Shown: positions 16,569 through 26,280, numbered from the stretch's first letter. The stretch: 64,000 bases of DNA from Staphylococcus sp. (GCA_023665865.1 JAMPDC010000001.1:150134-214133), one strand, 5' to 3'. Made by a program: numbers and translations. Notes: generated by a model not told the origin, from the letters alone.

Positions 16569-18536
16569 TTATTCGCTGAGCATATAGAGAGCGGGACGAG
16601 AGTCATTTTCAGAAAGTGTCTCATATATACCCCAGCTACCGTAGTTCTTAGAGTATGCGAGAGTGCGGACACTGCTCGGACGGCTATTGACAATGTTCCA
16701 TGTGCCGTCACCGGCAGGAGCAGCGGTCCAGAGATAAGCGTCGTCGATGACACCGTCTTTGACAACGGGAGCTGCTGTAAGATTAGCGCTTGAGAATGTG
16801 CCCGACATGTAGAGATAACGGCCATTGGAGTCACGGAGGAGGAATTTACCCTCAGGAGCCTTGACAACAGTACCTTCTATCTCACAAGAAGATGCGAAGT
16901 TATAAGCGTTAGCGTCGCTGGGCTCAACAATCTGACCGTTTGAGGGCGATACAGAAGCAATCGGGAGATAACCATAGTTGTTGTTCTTGCTAACAGCTGT
17001 AGCACATACGTCACCGCTGACGAAGAGATAGCTTCTGTCAAGTTCAATCTGTGCCTCGGTGTACTCTACGAAGATTGCCTTGCCGACATACTTGACGAAA
17101 GTCCATACATTGTCCTTCTTGGTGAAGCGTCCGGTGACAGTCTCGAGGCCATTGTTGTTGAGGGTCCAGGTCGAACCGTCAAACACGAAGAGATCAGCCT
17201 TGTTCTTGTTGTAGACCACATATTCCTGATCGCCGCTCTGTGCATAGGGAAGTTTACCCTTGAGGAACATCGGGATGAAGATGTCGGGATCGGAAAGCGA
17301 GTTGTCTTTGAAGCCCATAGCTGTGTAGTCGGCCGGATTGAGAGCAACTATTCCGGAAGCTACAGCCCACTTGCCGCCGTTATAGACATAGACAGCATTT
17401 TCAGTGGTTGAAACCGGAGTATAGAGAGGAATTTCAACGGGAGTTGAAGCCTCTGCATTGGGCACATAGAGGGTAGGTTTGGTACCGCGGGCATCATTAT
17501 ATTCACCCCAGGTTGAATATGAGGCTGAATATTCGACACACTTCTGTGCGAGGACATTGGTGATCGACCATGTACCGTCGGAGTTCTTAGTGACAGTCCA
17601 TTTGTAGTCGTCAGTGGTACCGGCGGTGCTGCTGATGTAGAAGTTATTGTATTTCGCAGCGCCATAGTAATAATGACCGAGGTCATCACCCATGTAGTAG
17701 ACACCGGGAGTACCTGTTTCAGTGAAAACAAACACATTGTTCTCTACATCGAAACCGGTGATAGCTTCGCCGTTGACAGTAACTTCAGTAGCGTTGAAGT
17801 AGCTGTATTTTCCGTCGGCGAGGTTCGGATCCATGATATTGGCTACTATACCCTCAGCAAAGAGGACATATTTACCGGCCTTGAACTCGGCAGCCTTGTA
17901 AAGGTCAGCGGAAGCAGGCACTTCGTCAGGAAGGCCGAACATCGGATTCTGGGTGGCGACGTTGTAGGTCACAAGAGCAAAAGTTCCCTCACTGACATCT
18001 GTAAATGCACCGGCGAGTGCGTCGGGGATATTGGATGCAGCGGGAGCATCGGGAGCATAAGCTCTGATAAACGCAGTCTCGCTACCCCATGCGGTTGCAT
18101 AGTCGGCAGCGCTGATAGTATAGGACTTTCTTCCGACAATAGCTGCGAGCTCGTCAGGGACGGACGATGCTTCCTGATATGTCACGTCGACTGTCGACCC
18201 GTTTGATACGAGATAATACGGGAAAGCCGAGTTGTCAAGGAAGTAAGGAAGCGCTACAGAAGCGGGATAGAGACTTGACTTGTCGAAATAGAGATTTGAA
18301 CCGATGGCTTTGGCAGCCGCGGTCTGCTCAGGGGTTGTGGCCTGAGCCTGCATCAGCGAAGCGACAGTGGCATAGTCGGCCGCGGTCAGCGTATAGGTCG
18401 CGTCGACAGACTCCTCATAGTCTACACCACCCTTGAAGTCATCAAGGAAGTGGTCATTCCAACTGTTTTCGCTGCAACTTGCCAGACCCATAGCGAATGA
18501 TCCGACAATGAAAGCGTTAAGAATATTCTTGTTCAT
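16569..18536 (-). CDS. Large predicted surface lipoprotein with duplicated domains, partner of the TonB-dependent receptor
   Basis: 655 residues. A lipobox LASC puts the lipidated cysteine at 21; it is followed by SENSWNDHFLDD, an acidic start of the kind seen on surface-exposed Bacteroidota lipoproteins. A motif of the type Y-T-[LI]-[TS]-A-A-D-Y-A-T occurs at 48-57 and 139-148 and, degenerate, at 397-404. A domain of about 140 residues is present twice (about 221-360 and 501-655): compare YKWTVTKNSDGTWSITN with YLWTAAPAGDGTWNIVN. It is not SusD-like. It follows the receptor gene by 30 bp and ends at a strong terminator, so the two form one operon. I do not recognise a named family; ligand unknown. 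Confidence 0.75.
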   Translation of the reverse strand: MNKNILNAFIVGSFAMGLASCSENSWNDHFLDDFKGGVDYEESVDATYTLTAADYATVASLMQAQATTPEQTAAAKAIGSNLYFDKSSLYPASVALPYFLDNSAFPYYLVSNGSTVDVTYQEASSVPDELAAIVGRKSYTISAADYATAWGSETAFIRAYAPDAPAASNIPDALAGAFTDVSEGTFALVTYNVATQNPMFGLPDEVPASADLYKAAEFKAGKYVLFAEGIVANIMDPNLADGKYSYFNATEVTVNGEAITGFDVENNVFVFTETGTPGVYYMGDDLGHYYYGAAKYNNFYISSTAGTTDDYKWTVTKNSDGTWSITNVLAQKCVEYSASYSTWGEYNDARGTKPTLYVPNAEASTPVEIPLYTPVSTTENAVYVYNGGKWAVASGIVALNPADYTAMGFKDNSLSDPDIFIPMFLKGKLPYAQSGDQEYVVYNKNKADLFVFDGSTWTLNNNGLETVTGRFTKKDNVWTFVKYVGKAIFVEYTEAQIELDRSYLFVSGDVCATAVSKNNNYGYLPIASVSPSNGQIVEPSDANAYNFASSCEIEGTVVKAPEGKFLLRDSNGRYLYMSGTFSSANLTAAPVVKDGVIDDAYLWTAAPAGDGTWNIVNSRPSSVRTLAYSKNYGSWGIYETLSENDSRPALYMLSE

Positions 18537-18566
18537 GTCTGTTTGTTTATGAGTATGGTGTCGTTA

Positions 18567-21344
18567 TTAGAAGTGGAGTTTCACACGGAGGCTGAATGTA
18601 CGGCCTGTGCTATAGAACACACGGTATGCGTTCTCCCAGGTGCCGACTGAATTATAGTCGGTATAGGCATCCATAATGTAGTAGTTGTTGCAAGCGTTAT
18701 AGACGTTGGCAGAGAATGTACAACGCACTCCCTCGGTGATGGGGAAGTTGTAGCTTGCATTAAGATCGAGCTGGTTGCCGAAGGGGATTTCCCAAGGTTC
18801 GGAGATCTTGAGAGTCTGACCGGGAGTGATTGAGACGCTGCTGCTGTTTGACAGAGAAAAGTCGCTGTAATTGCGAGCGTTGCATACCCAATCAGCACCG
18901 ACGCGGAATCCCTTGAACGGCTTGAATTGAACACCGAGAGCACCGGTCATCTGGGCAGAGCCGCCGACCTTGATGCCTTTCTGGTTGATGGTGGCATAGA
19001 GATGGTCGTCTGCCAGAGGAGTGGTGGTAGTGGCGGGGACGTTGCGGTCACCGAGGCTTGAGAGCGCCTGGCCCTGGCTGTTGTAGTAGTAACCGATGGG
19101 GTCATTCTGCCAGGTGTTGTCAGCGTAGGCAAACATACCCGATAGTTCAAACCAGTTGGTGGGTTTGTAGACGAAATTGAGCTCGATGCCCATGTAGCGT
19201 GAGTCAACACCGTTCATAGTTGCAGTGTAACGGTCGTTGTCATACTGGAGAGTACCGGTGGTGATGAGTGTACGGTCCATCCACATTGTATAATAGCCGT
19301 TGAGCTGAGCGGTGAACTTGGGAGAGTGATATTCATATCCAACCTCGACAGCACCTACCTTCTCATTTTTCGGATTGGGGTTGATAGCGTTTGAGTTGGC
19401 AGGAGATACAAAGACGCCATACTGAAGATAAGGAGCGCGGGTGATGTAACCACCGTTTACAAAGACGTTGTTGTTGCGGTCGATATTGTAGTTGGCACCG
19501 GCTTTCACATTACCGGCAAAGAAAGTTTTGGAGGGTGAAGTGCCATCCTCTTCATTCATGTAGAAATGCTCGTAGCGGGTATAGGTGTTGAGGTTTGCAG
19601 CACCGGCCAAAACGAGGTTGAGTTTCTTGTCAAGTGCCTGATATTCGGCCTGTGCATAGACACCTTCCTGCCAGATGCGGCTATCCCAGTCGCGGTAAAC
19701 GACGTCGCCGACACCAAGTTTCTGATTCACGTAAGCTTTGCGCTCTGCATCGGTAGCGAAAGTGCGGAGGTTGTTGGAAGCAGCACGGTAGTAATCAATG
19801 AAATATGAACCGTTGTAAAGGTCAGCGATCTCATTGGTGTGCTCGCCGTAGTAGTAACGGATGTCGAGACCGGCAGTGATCGAGAGATTGTCGGTAAGCT
19901 CATTCTTGTAGTTGGAGACACCGCCAAACCATCTGTGGTTGTTGACCGAGTTTGACATAACCATGAGAGAGCCACGGGTACTGTTCTGGTTCATCAACTG
20001 GATCTGGTCATAGGCAAACATACCGTTGCCATGACGGAGATTGTAGGTGACACCATTGTCCTCGATAGTCTTCCAGTTGAGGTTACCGTTTGAAGAACCA
20101 TACCAGTAGCTGTAGTAGGTAGAGCTGCCTGTGCCGATCTGCGCACCCTGACCGCTCGAACCGTAACCGCTGCCGATAGAGGCATAGACTACAGATGAGA
20201 GTGATGACTTGTGGTTGATCTGCCATACATGATTGAGCATAGCGACAGGCTTGTTGTAGACATTGTATTGTGAAGCCTTGCGCTCGCCGTTAAGACCGAG
20301 ACCATAGGTCGGGTTGTAACGGTAGGCCTGACCCTTGGGCATGAAGTTTGCCACATCCTGCCAGCCCTGGATTGAGAGACCGTCACCTGAGTTGCGTTTG
20401 TAGTGAGTCTGGGGAGCACCGGTTACAGTCAATGAAATCTGGTTGCTCTCGTTGATTCTCTTCGAGATATTGAGGAAGTAGTTGTAGGCCTCAAATTCTG
20501 TACCCTGGACGTAACCGTCACCTGTCTTGCGGGAACCGAGGAATGTGAGAGCCCAACCGTTTTTCATAAGGCCTGTAGAAAATGAGATACCATAGTTCAT
20601 AGAATTGTCATTGCCGAGGCCATACCATGCGGAACCACCCTTCTTGGCATCGAGGCCCTTGGTGATCATGTTGATTGTACCACCGAATGAGGGTGAGGAG
20701 ATGATGGTAGCACCGAGACCGCGCTGAACCTGCATTGATGATATCACATCACCAAGACCTGACCAGTTTGACCAATAGATACCGCCCCATTCCATATCGT
20801 TGACGGGCACACCGTTGACCATAGTTGCAGTATTGGCCGACTTGAAACCACGGATGTTGATTTTAGCATCGCCAAAACCGCCACCGTCTTTTGTAGCCCA
20901 TACACCGGGAGTGGTCTTGAGGACTTCGGGGAGTTCCTGGTTGCCGAGCTTGGTGTCAAGCGTAGCTCCGTCGATAGCCGATACAGCCACCGGAGTGCGG
21001 CGCGTACGGGCGATTGACTGAGTGACGACAACGTCCTGAAGCATCTGTGACTCTACTTCCATCACAAGTTCGCCGAGATTAGCGGCTGCCTTGATATTAA
21101 GGGGCTTATATCCGATGTAGTTTACATGAATATCCTTCCCCTTAGGAACTGAAATAGTAAAATGGCCTTCGACATCGGTTGTAGCGACAATTTTAGTGCC
21201 GGGAACTGTGATGGTTGCACCGATGATAGGCTCTCCATCGTCACCGAGAAGCACACCACTACACTTGATGTCGTTCGGGGCAGCCATAGCCGACATACAT
21301 GTCAGCCACACGGCCGCTACTAAGAGAATAAGTCTCCTAATCAT
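18567..21344 (-). CDS. TonB-dependent outer-membrane receptor with CarboxypepD_reg-like N-terminal domain
   Basis: 925 residues. Signal peptide (about 1-21), then a carboxypeptidase-regulatory-like beta-sandwich (about 27-105, GEPIIGATITVPGT and VEGHFTISVPKG), a TonB-box-like DVVVTQ (about 104-109), a plug (about 112-235, with LKTTPGVWATKDGGGFGDAKI and RGLGATIISSPSFGGTINM) and a C-terminal barrel ending in an aromatic residue (LRVKLHF). It takes up a scarce ligand using TonB energy. No SusD, metal or vitamin gene flanks it; the partner is the lipoprotein downstream. The substrate is unknown. The MerR gene is divergent and might regulate it, but this is speculation. Confidence 0.92.
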   Translation of the reverse strand: MIRRLILLVAAVWLTCMSAMAAPNDIKCSGVLLGDDGEPIIGATITVPGTKIVATTDVEGHFTISVPKGKDIHVNYIGYKPLNIKAAANLGELVMEVESQMLQDVVVTQSIARTRRTPVAVSAIDGATLDTKLGNQELPEVLKTTPGVWATKDGGGFGDAKINIRGFKSANTATMVNGVPVNDMEWGGIYWSNWSGLGDVISSMQVQRGLGATIISSPSFGGTINMITKGLDAKKGGSAWYGLGNDNSMNYGISFSTGLMKNGWALTFLGSRKTGDGYVQGTEFEAYNYFLNISKRINESNQISLTVTGAPQTHYKRNSGDGLSIQGWQDVANFMPKGQAYRYNPTYGLGLNGERKASQYNVYNKPVAMLNHVWQINHKSSLSSVVYASIGSGYGSSGQGAQIGTGSSTYYSYWYGSSNGNLNWKTIEDNGVTYNLRHGNGMFAYDQIQLMNQNSTRGSLMVMSNSVNNHRWFGGVSNYKNELTDNLSITAGLDIRYYYGEHTNEIADLYNGSYFIDYYRAASNNLRTFATDAERKAYVNQKLGVGDVVYRDWDSRIWQEGVYAQAEYQALDKKLNLVLAGAANLNTYTRYEHFYMNEEDGTSPSKTFFAGNVKAGANYNIDRNNNVFVNGGYITRAPYLQYGVFVSPANSNAINPNPKNEKVGAVEVGYEYHSPKFTAQLNGYYTMWMDRTLITTGTLQYDNDRYTATMNGVDSRYMGIELNFVYKPTNWFELSGMFAYADNTWQNDPIGYYYNSQGQALSSLGDRNVPATTTTPLADDHLYATINQKGIKVGGSAQMTGALGVQFKPFKGFRVGADWVCNARNYSDFSLSNSSSVSITPGQTLKISEPWEIPFGNQLDLNASYNFPITEGVRCTFSANVYNACNNYYIMDAYTDYNSVGTWENAYRVFYSTGRTFSLRVKLHF

Positions 21345-21419
21345 AGAAATTGATTGATTAGATGGTGAATAAATAATTGGTTTGTTTGAATTGATGTAAC
21401 TTGCTCAGAATATTTTTCA

Positions 21420-21427
21420 CAAAATTA
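21420..21427 (-). promoter_or_regulatory. -7 box of the TonB-dependent receptor operon
   Basis: TAATTTTG on the minus strand, exact match, about 76 bases before the ATG at 21344. The -33 element is poor, as would suit an activated promoter. I see no riboswitch-like structure in the leader. Confidence 0.45.
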
Positions 21428-21552
21428 ACCATTATTTAGGAGTTTTTAGGTAAGTAAGATGTTAAATCTTCATCCTAATTCAATAGTTTCTACTGTTTTT
21501 TGAGCTCTAACGTTTATTTTACAACCATCTTGCCCACACTTGCAATCCAACG

Positions 21553-21584
21553 GTTGCATTTTCCAGATTTTATAACTAAGTTTG
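21553..21584 (+). promoter_or_regulatory. Promoter of the MerR-family gene
   Basis: GTTG (21553-21556), 20 bases, then TAAGTTTG (21577-21584). It predicts a leader of about 16 bases before the ATG at 21606. Confidence 0.6.
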
Positions 21585-21605
21585 TAGTGTATTTTTTATG
21601 CCCTG

Positions 21606-21941
21606 ATGGATAACACAAGTAAGAAATATTACAAGATAAGCGAAGTGGCCGAGATGACAGGATTGCCGATGTCCACACTACGTTTCTGGGAAAGCTGCTT
21701 CCCCACCATCAACCCGCGACGCAACGATGGTGGTACCCGATTCTACACTCCACAGGATGTTGAGACTATACGGATGGTGGCCTACCTCGTCAAAGACCGT
21801 GGCATGCGGCTCGAAGCGGCGCAAGAGGAGATCAGACGCAACCGCGATGGAATTGCGAAAAAATTCGAGGCGATCCAACGTTTGAAAGAAGTCAGAAACC
21901 GCTTGCAGGAACTTGTCGATTCACTCCATCATCTGCGCTAA
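21606..21941 (+). CDS. MerR-family transcriptional regulator (short form)
   Basis: 111 residues. Winged-helix part KISEVAEMTGLPMSTLRFWE (about 10-29) with RRNDGGTRFYTPQDVETIRMVAYLVKDRGM, then a coiled-coil dimerisation helix (about 68-108). There is no C-terminal effector domain and no cysteine cluster, so it does not look like a metal sensor; such short MerR proteins are common in Bacteroidales. It is followed by mltG after 58 bp and is divergent from the receptor. Confidence 0.88.
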   Translation: MDNTSKKYYKISEVAEMTGLPMSTLRFWESCFPTINPRRNDGGTRFYTPQDVETIRMVAYLVKDRGMRLEAAQEEIRRNRDGIAKKFEAIQRLKEVRNRLQELVDSLHHLR

Positions 21942-21999
21942 GTATCCATCCGCAATATTAATCACGCAATAATCTCGTCATACACACATATCCGATAGA

Positions 22000-23067
22000 A
22001 TGGCAACCAGACAACAGACCAAAAAGAAAAAGAAAAAGCGGCCGTCGTGGTTTCAGCGTCACACCCTTGCAATATTGATTGCAGTAGGAGCCTTGTTTTC
22101 GGCCATCGTTTCAATACTGGCCTTCGCCCTCATCCCCTATTCGGGCCAAGACGGTGAAAGCGAATGGATATATATCCCACGCGAAAGTTCTACGGCAGCC
22201 GTCAAGGATTCGATGAAGATAAATCTCGGATCATCAATGGGTACACGCGTCTACATCCTTTGGAAGCTTATGGGTGGCGATGCAGACCGATCACAAGGAG
22301 CCTACAAGGTCGCTCCGGGACAAAGCGCCTTGACTATAAGCCGGCGTGTAGCCACCGGACGACAGACACCTGTCGAAGTACGGTTCAACGGTACGCGCAC
22401 CATGGATCAACTTGCCAAAAGAATTGCCTCCCAACTCCAGTGTACCCCCGAAGAATTCATCGAAGCATGTGACGAAGTCCTCCCCGACAGCGGATTCACA
22501 CGCGACTGGTATCCGGCCGCATTTATTCCTGACACTTATCAGTTCTATTGGAGCGCAGCTCCGCGCAACGTCATCCGCCGCCTCCTTGACTATAGAAACA
22601 GATTTTGGAATGACGACCGACGGGCAAAAGCCAAATCCATGGGACTGACGCCGGTCCAGGTCGCAACAATAGCGTCGATCGTCGAGGAAGAGACCGCTAA
22701 AGCCGACGAGAAGCCCAAAGTGGCCCGCCTATATCTGAACCGTCTGAACAAAGGGATAAAACTTCAGGCCGATCCGACAGTGAAATTCGCATCCGGTGAC
22801 TTTTCGCTTCGTCGCATCACCGGCAAGCATCTTGCCATCGAGTCTCCCTACAACACATATAAGGTATCCGGACTTCCTCCCGGCCCTATACGCATACCTG
22901 CCTCTGCGACACTTGATGACGTACTCAATGCTCCACACCACGACTACATCTATATGTGTGCCAAAGAGGATTTCTCAGGCTATCATAACTTTGCCACAGA
23001 CTATCAGACACACATGGCCAATGCACGCAGATATCAGGCAGAGCTCAACAAGCGAAACATCCATTGA
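22000..23067 (+). CDS. mltG: Endolytic peptidoglycan transglycosylase MltG
   Basis: 355-residue inner-membrane enzyme that cuts nascent glycan strands and sets their length. A lysine-rich N-terminus (KKKKKKRP) precedes one transmembrane helix (about 27-48), then the LysM-like and YceG domains. The catalytic region IASIVEEETAKADEKPKVARLYLNRL and QADPTVKFASG are clear, as is SPYNTYKVSGLPPGPI. Same direction as merR and the DUF2007 gene. Confidence 0.95.
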   Translation: MATRQQTKKKKKKRPSWFQRHTLAILIAVGALFSAIVSILAFALIPYSGQDGESEWIYIPRESSTAAVKDSMKINLGSSMGTRVYILWKLMGGDADRSQGAYKVAPGQSALTISRRVATGRQTPVEVRFNGTRTMDQLAKRIASQLQCTPEEFIEACDEVLPDSGFTRDWYPAAFIPDTYQFYWSAAPRNVIRRLLDYRNRFWNDDRRAKAKSMGLTPVQVATIASIVEEETAKADEKPKVARLYLNRLNKGIKLQADPTVKFASGDFSLRRITGKHLAIESPYNTYKVSGLPPGPIRIPASATLDDVLNAPHHDYIYMCAKEDFSGYHNFATDYQTHMANARRYQAELNKRNIH

Positions 23068-23121
23068 CACAAAGCCAAGCGAGTCAATCACTATAAAAAA
23101 TCTCTAAAACCTGACTATAAT

Positions 23122-23340
23122 ATGAAAACAGTAGCTACATTCGCAACCGTTGCCGATGCAAGTATTGTCAAAGGTATGCTTGAAAGCAATGGCATCCCCT
23201 GTCTGCTCGACAACCAAGCCATGAGTTCCCTCTATCCGACTCCGATGTCTGACACATGGGACGTCTCTCTCAAAGTCAACGATTCAGATTATGAGGAAGC
23301 CTGTAAACTGATGAAAAACGCCGGCGATCACATCGACTAA
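23122..23340 (+). CDS. DUF2007-family small protein
   Basis: 72 residues: MKTVATFATVADASIVKGMLESNGI is the usual start of DUF2007 proteins, a PII-like small alpha/beta fold of unknown function. The next residues (CLLDNQAMSSLYP and TWDVSLKVNDSDYEEACKLMK) fit. It is separated from mltG by 54 bp and may be co-transcribed. Confidence 0.85.
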   Translation: MKTVATFATVADASIVKGMLESNGIPCLLDNQAMSSLYPTPMSDTWDVSLKVNDSDYEEACKLMKNAGDHID

Positions 23341-23451
23341 ACCATCGGATTTCTCCATCCTCAACAGCTTTGATTAGGATGGCTTTTGGCCATCCGGAAC
23401 ACATATGTGCTAAAAATCGGCGATATTGACCAATTTTTCGAAAATTTTCTA

Positions 23452-23459
23452 TAACTTTG
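23452..23459 (+). promoter_or_regulatory. -7 box of the AraC-family gene
   Basis: TAACTTTG, exact match; the -33 element (ATTG, 23425-23428, 23 bases away) is slightly too distant. The predicted leader is about 80 bases. Confidence 0.45.
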
Positions 23460-23548
23460 TGCGTCTCGACACACACAATGTGAGAATCGACATTGCCAGT
23501 GTCTGACGCCTACACATTGTCTATAAAGCACGCTCCAGAAAATATCAG

Positions 23549-24394
23549 ATGCCGCACACAACCTCAAAACGTCAAACTCCGATGATCAACGTATTCCGGT
23601 CTTTGTCCGAAATACCATCTGTGACATTCCCCTCACGCCTTGACTTTATGCTTCTCGCTGTCTGCAAACAGGGAGAAATATCAGCTGTGATCGATGTCGC
23701 ACCCCGTCGCATGGGGCCGGCATCGATAATGGTGCTCCGTCCGGGACACATCATCAGCAAATGTAAGGAGAGTGATGATTTCGACGGGTTCTTCATAGTC
23801 GTTGAGGAAGATAAACTCAACGACATCCTGCCGTCGCTCCACTACGTGATCCCCTACAGCCTCCACTACAACTCCAATCCCATAATAGAAATAACACCCG
23901 ACGAACTTGAAGCCCAGACGCTCATCTATGAAATGCTACAGCGTCAGCTCAAAGCCTCCGGACGCATGTTTAACAGCATGGCATTGAGTTCGCTCTGCGA
24001 AGTGCTTTTCTACAATACTCTCGGCATTTATGCGTCACGCGTCAATGAGACCAAGCACCATTCGCGCCGCGAAGAGTTGCTCGCAAGCTTCATTGACCTG
24101 ATCGAGACCCATTTCAAGACGGAAAGAGCCGTGAACTTCTATGCCGAAAAGCTCTTTGTCACCCCTAAACATCTGTCGGCTGTCCTTAAAGAAGTCAGCG
24201 GTAAGACGGCTGGCGAATGGATTGACCACCGTGTAATACTCGAAGCCAAACTGCTGCTACGCACCACAGGCATGAATATACAGGAAATCAGCCTTGCGCT
24301 CAATTTTTCAAACCAATCATTTTTCGGAAAGTATTTCAAGCATCTGACAGGAGTGTCACCGCGCGACTACCGCAACCACCTCTCGGAATTCTAA
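23549..24394 (+). CDS. AraC-family transcriptional regulator
   Basis: 281 residues. The N-terminal half (about 20-150) is a cupin-like sensor domain (LLAVCKQGEISAVID, MGPASIMVLRPGHII). The C-terminal half (about 180-281) has the two helix-turn-helix units, AVNFYAEKLFVTPKHLSAVLKEVSG and MNIQEISLALNFSNQSFFGKYFKHLTGVSPRDYR. The latter is the AraC signature. Its own promoter is upstream; a TPR-protein gene follows 27 bp later and may be co-transcribed. Targets cannot be read from sequence. Confidence 0.93.
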   Translation: MPHTTSKRQTPMINVFRSLSEIPSVTFPSRLDFMLLAVCKQGEISAVIDVAPRRMGPASIMVLRPGHIISKCKESDDFDGFFIVVEEDKLNDILPSLHYVIPYSLHYNSNPIIEITPDELEAQTLIYEMLQRQLKASGRMFNSMALSSLCEVLFYNTLGIYASRVNETKHHSRREELLASFIDLIETHFKTERAVNFYAEKLFVTPKHLSAVLKEVSGKTAGEWIDHRVILEAKLLLRTTGMNIQEISLALNFSNQSFFGKYFKHLTGVSPRDYRNHLSEF

Positions 24395-24421
24395 ACATTT
24401 TCATACCGAACAGTCAACACT

Positions 24422-25303
24422 ATGACAAGCAAACACTTCATACTTACCATACTAATACTTCTGCAAATCTCCATTGTCAAGACTATCGCCGCGACATTGC
24501 CATCTGCGTCCGACATACAAGAGACAAAGTCTGACAGCTTCTATATGGACAAAGTCGATGAAGCTGACAAAGCCTGCGCAGAGGGTAAATGGCGGGAAGC
24601 GGAACAAGCGCTGCTCTCGGCACTGAAAGCCGAGCCGGCCAACCCGACCAATGTCATGCTCATGTCAAATCTCGGCATCATCCGATTCAACATGGGACAG
24701 GACTCGCTGGCCATCGAAACCCTGACCGACGCGCATACCATTGCCCCGGCCTCGGTGACAATCCTCGCAAACAGAGCCCGCGTGCTTTCAGCATGTGGAT
24801 ATGAAGAAGAAGCATATCATGACTATGAGCAGATCCTAAGGCTTGACTCCATGGAAATGTCGGCACGTCTGCACCATTGTCTTCTTGCATTGCGCCGACA
24901 TGAATTCCGCAAGGCAAAAAAAGATTATGAATTCATGGAAAAAAATTTCCCTGACGAACTGGAAACCCAAATAGCAGGCGCGACAGTGCTCAGTGGCACC
25001 GGAGACTTCACCGGTGCCATCCCATGCTATACACGCATACTCGAAAAGCGTAAAGACCCGGAGTATTATGGAGCCCGCGCCTATTGCTATCTGCTCACCG
25101 GTGCTTTGCAGGATGCCTCAGACGATATCAACGCTGCTCTTGAACTTGCGCCCGACGACGGTGAACTTTACCTATACCGTGCGGCGTTAAACAAGATGCG
25201 CTATCGTCCGGCCGACGCTGAGAATGACGCCCGCAAAGCTGTCGAACTCGGAGTCAACAAAGCGAGAGCGGCACAATTTATCAACAGCTCGACCTCACGG
25301 TAA
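24422..25303 (+). CDS. Exported tetratricopeptide-repeat protein
   Basis: 293 residues. Signal peptide about 1-24 (HFILTILILLQISIVKTIAA). TPR-like helical pairs follow from about 45 to 285: ACAEGKWREAEQALLSALKAEPANP, ALRRHEFRKAKKDYEFMEKNFP, GDFTGAIPCYTRILEKRKDP, GALQDASDDINAALELAPDDG. Probably a periplasmic scaffold or chaperone; no specific partner is suggested apart from the AraC gene 27 bp upstream. Confidence 0.85.
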   Translation: MTSKHFILTILILLQISIVKTIAATLPSASDIQETKSDSFYMDKVDEADKACAEGKWREAEQALLSALKAEPANPTNVMLMSNLGIIRFNMGQDSLAIETLTDAHTIAPASVTILANRARVLSACGYEEEAYHDYEQILRLDSMEMSARLHHCLLALRRHEFRKAKKDYEFMEKNFPDELETQIAGATVLSGTGDFTGAIPCYTRILEKRKDPEYYGARAYCYLLTGALQDASDDINAALELAPDDGELYLYRAALNKMRYRPADAENDARKAVELGVNKARAAQFINSSTSR

Positions 25304-25332
25304 GAGTCTTTAAACAATCACCAACCAAGATC

Positions 25333-26280
25333 ATGACAGGAACCGTTATAAAAAATACAGGCAGCAACTACCTTGTGCGCACAGATGAAGGCCAGGAAGT
25401 CAGCTGCAAGATAAAAGGCAACTTCAGACTGAAAGGAATCCGCACGACCAATCCGGTCGCTGTCGGAGACCGCGTCACAATCAGCGGATGTAATGATGAG
25501 ACAAATTATATAACGGCAATCGAACAACGCCGCAACTATATCATCCGCAAAGCTACCAATCTTTCTAAACAAGGGCATATTCTGGCCGCCAACATTGACC
25601 AGGTATGCCTTGTGGTGACACTCTTCCATCCGGTCACATCGACTACGTTTATCGATAGATTTCTCGCAACCGCCGAGGCCTACAGAGTCCCGGCCATAAT
25701 CGTCATCAACAAGATCGATCTGATTGAAGATGATGCCGAAAGCCTTGAATACCTTGAAGCCGTGGCCTATCTATATGATTCCATAGGCTATCCGGTAGTA
25801 AAACTCTCGGCTAAAACAGGACAAGGCATCGAAGAACTGCGCACGAAGCTCAATGCAAAGACTACATTGTTCTCCGGGAACTCCGGAGTAGGGAAATCAA
25901 CGCTTATCAATGATCTGATACCAGGTCTTGACCTCGCAACAGCTGAGATCTCCGACACTCATGACACCGGTATGCACACCACCACCTTCTCCGAAATGTT
26001 TGAAATCCCGGATATGCCGGAGAAAAGTTACATAATCGACACACCGGGAGTGAAAGGTTTCGGCACGCTTGAGTTTGACAAGCATGAAGTGAGCCATTTC
26101 TTTCCGGAGATCTTCAGGATCGGGGCTGACTGCCGCTATGGAGACTGCACGCACACGCATGAACCGGGATGTGCTGTGCGCGAAGCGCTTGAAGAGCACC
26201 GCATATCCGAATCCCGCTATGCGTCATATCTTTCAATCCTTGAGGACTCGGAAGAAGACAAATATAGGAAAGGATACTAA
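25333..26280 (+). CDS. rsgA: Ribosome small-subunit GTPase A
   Basis: Late 30S assembly GTPase. 315 residues: an N-terminal OB domain (about 1-65), then the circularly permuted G domain with NKIDL (G4) before GNSGVGKST (G1) and DTPGVKGFG (G3), and a C-terminal zinc finger CRYGDCTHTHEPGC. All family features present. The stop codon overlaps the stop of convergent yigZ by 4 bp. Confidence 0.97.
   Translation: MTGTVIKNTGSNYLVRTDEGQEVSCKIKGNFRLKGIRTTNPVAVGDRVTISGCNDETNYITAIEQRRNYIIRKATNLSKQGHILAANIDQVCLVVTLFHPVTSTTFIDRFLATAEAYRVPAIIVINKIDLIEDDAESLEYLEAVAYLYDSIGYPVVKLSAKTGQGIEELRTKLNAKTTLFSGNSGVGKSTLINDLIPGLDLATAEISDTHDTGMHTTTFSEMFEIPDMPEKSYIIDTPGVKGFGTLEFDKHEVSHFFPEIFRIGADCRYGDCTHTHEPGCAVREALEEHRISESRYASYLSILEDSEEDKYRKGY

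Noticed and set aside
21345-21605. Cobalamin, TPP or other riboswitch before the TonB-dependent receptor
   Set aside because: No box or pairing typical of these riboswitches could be found in the leader.
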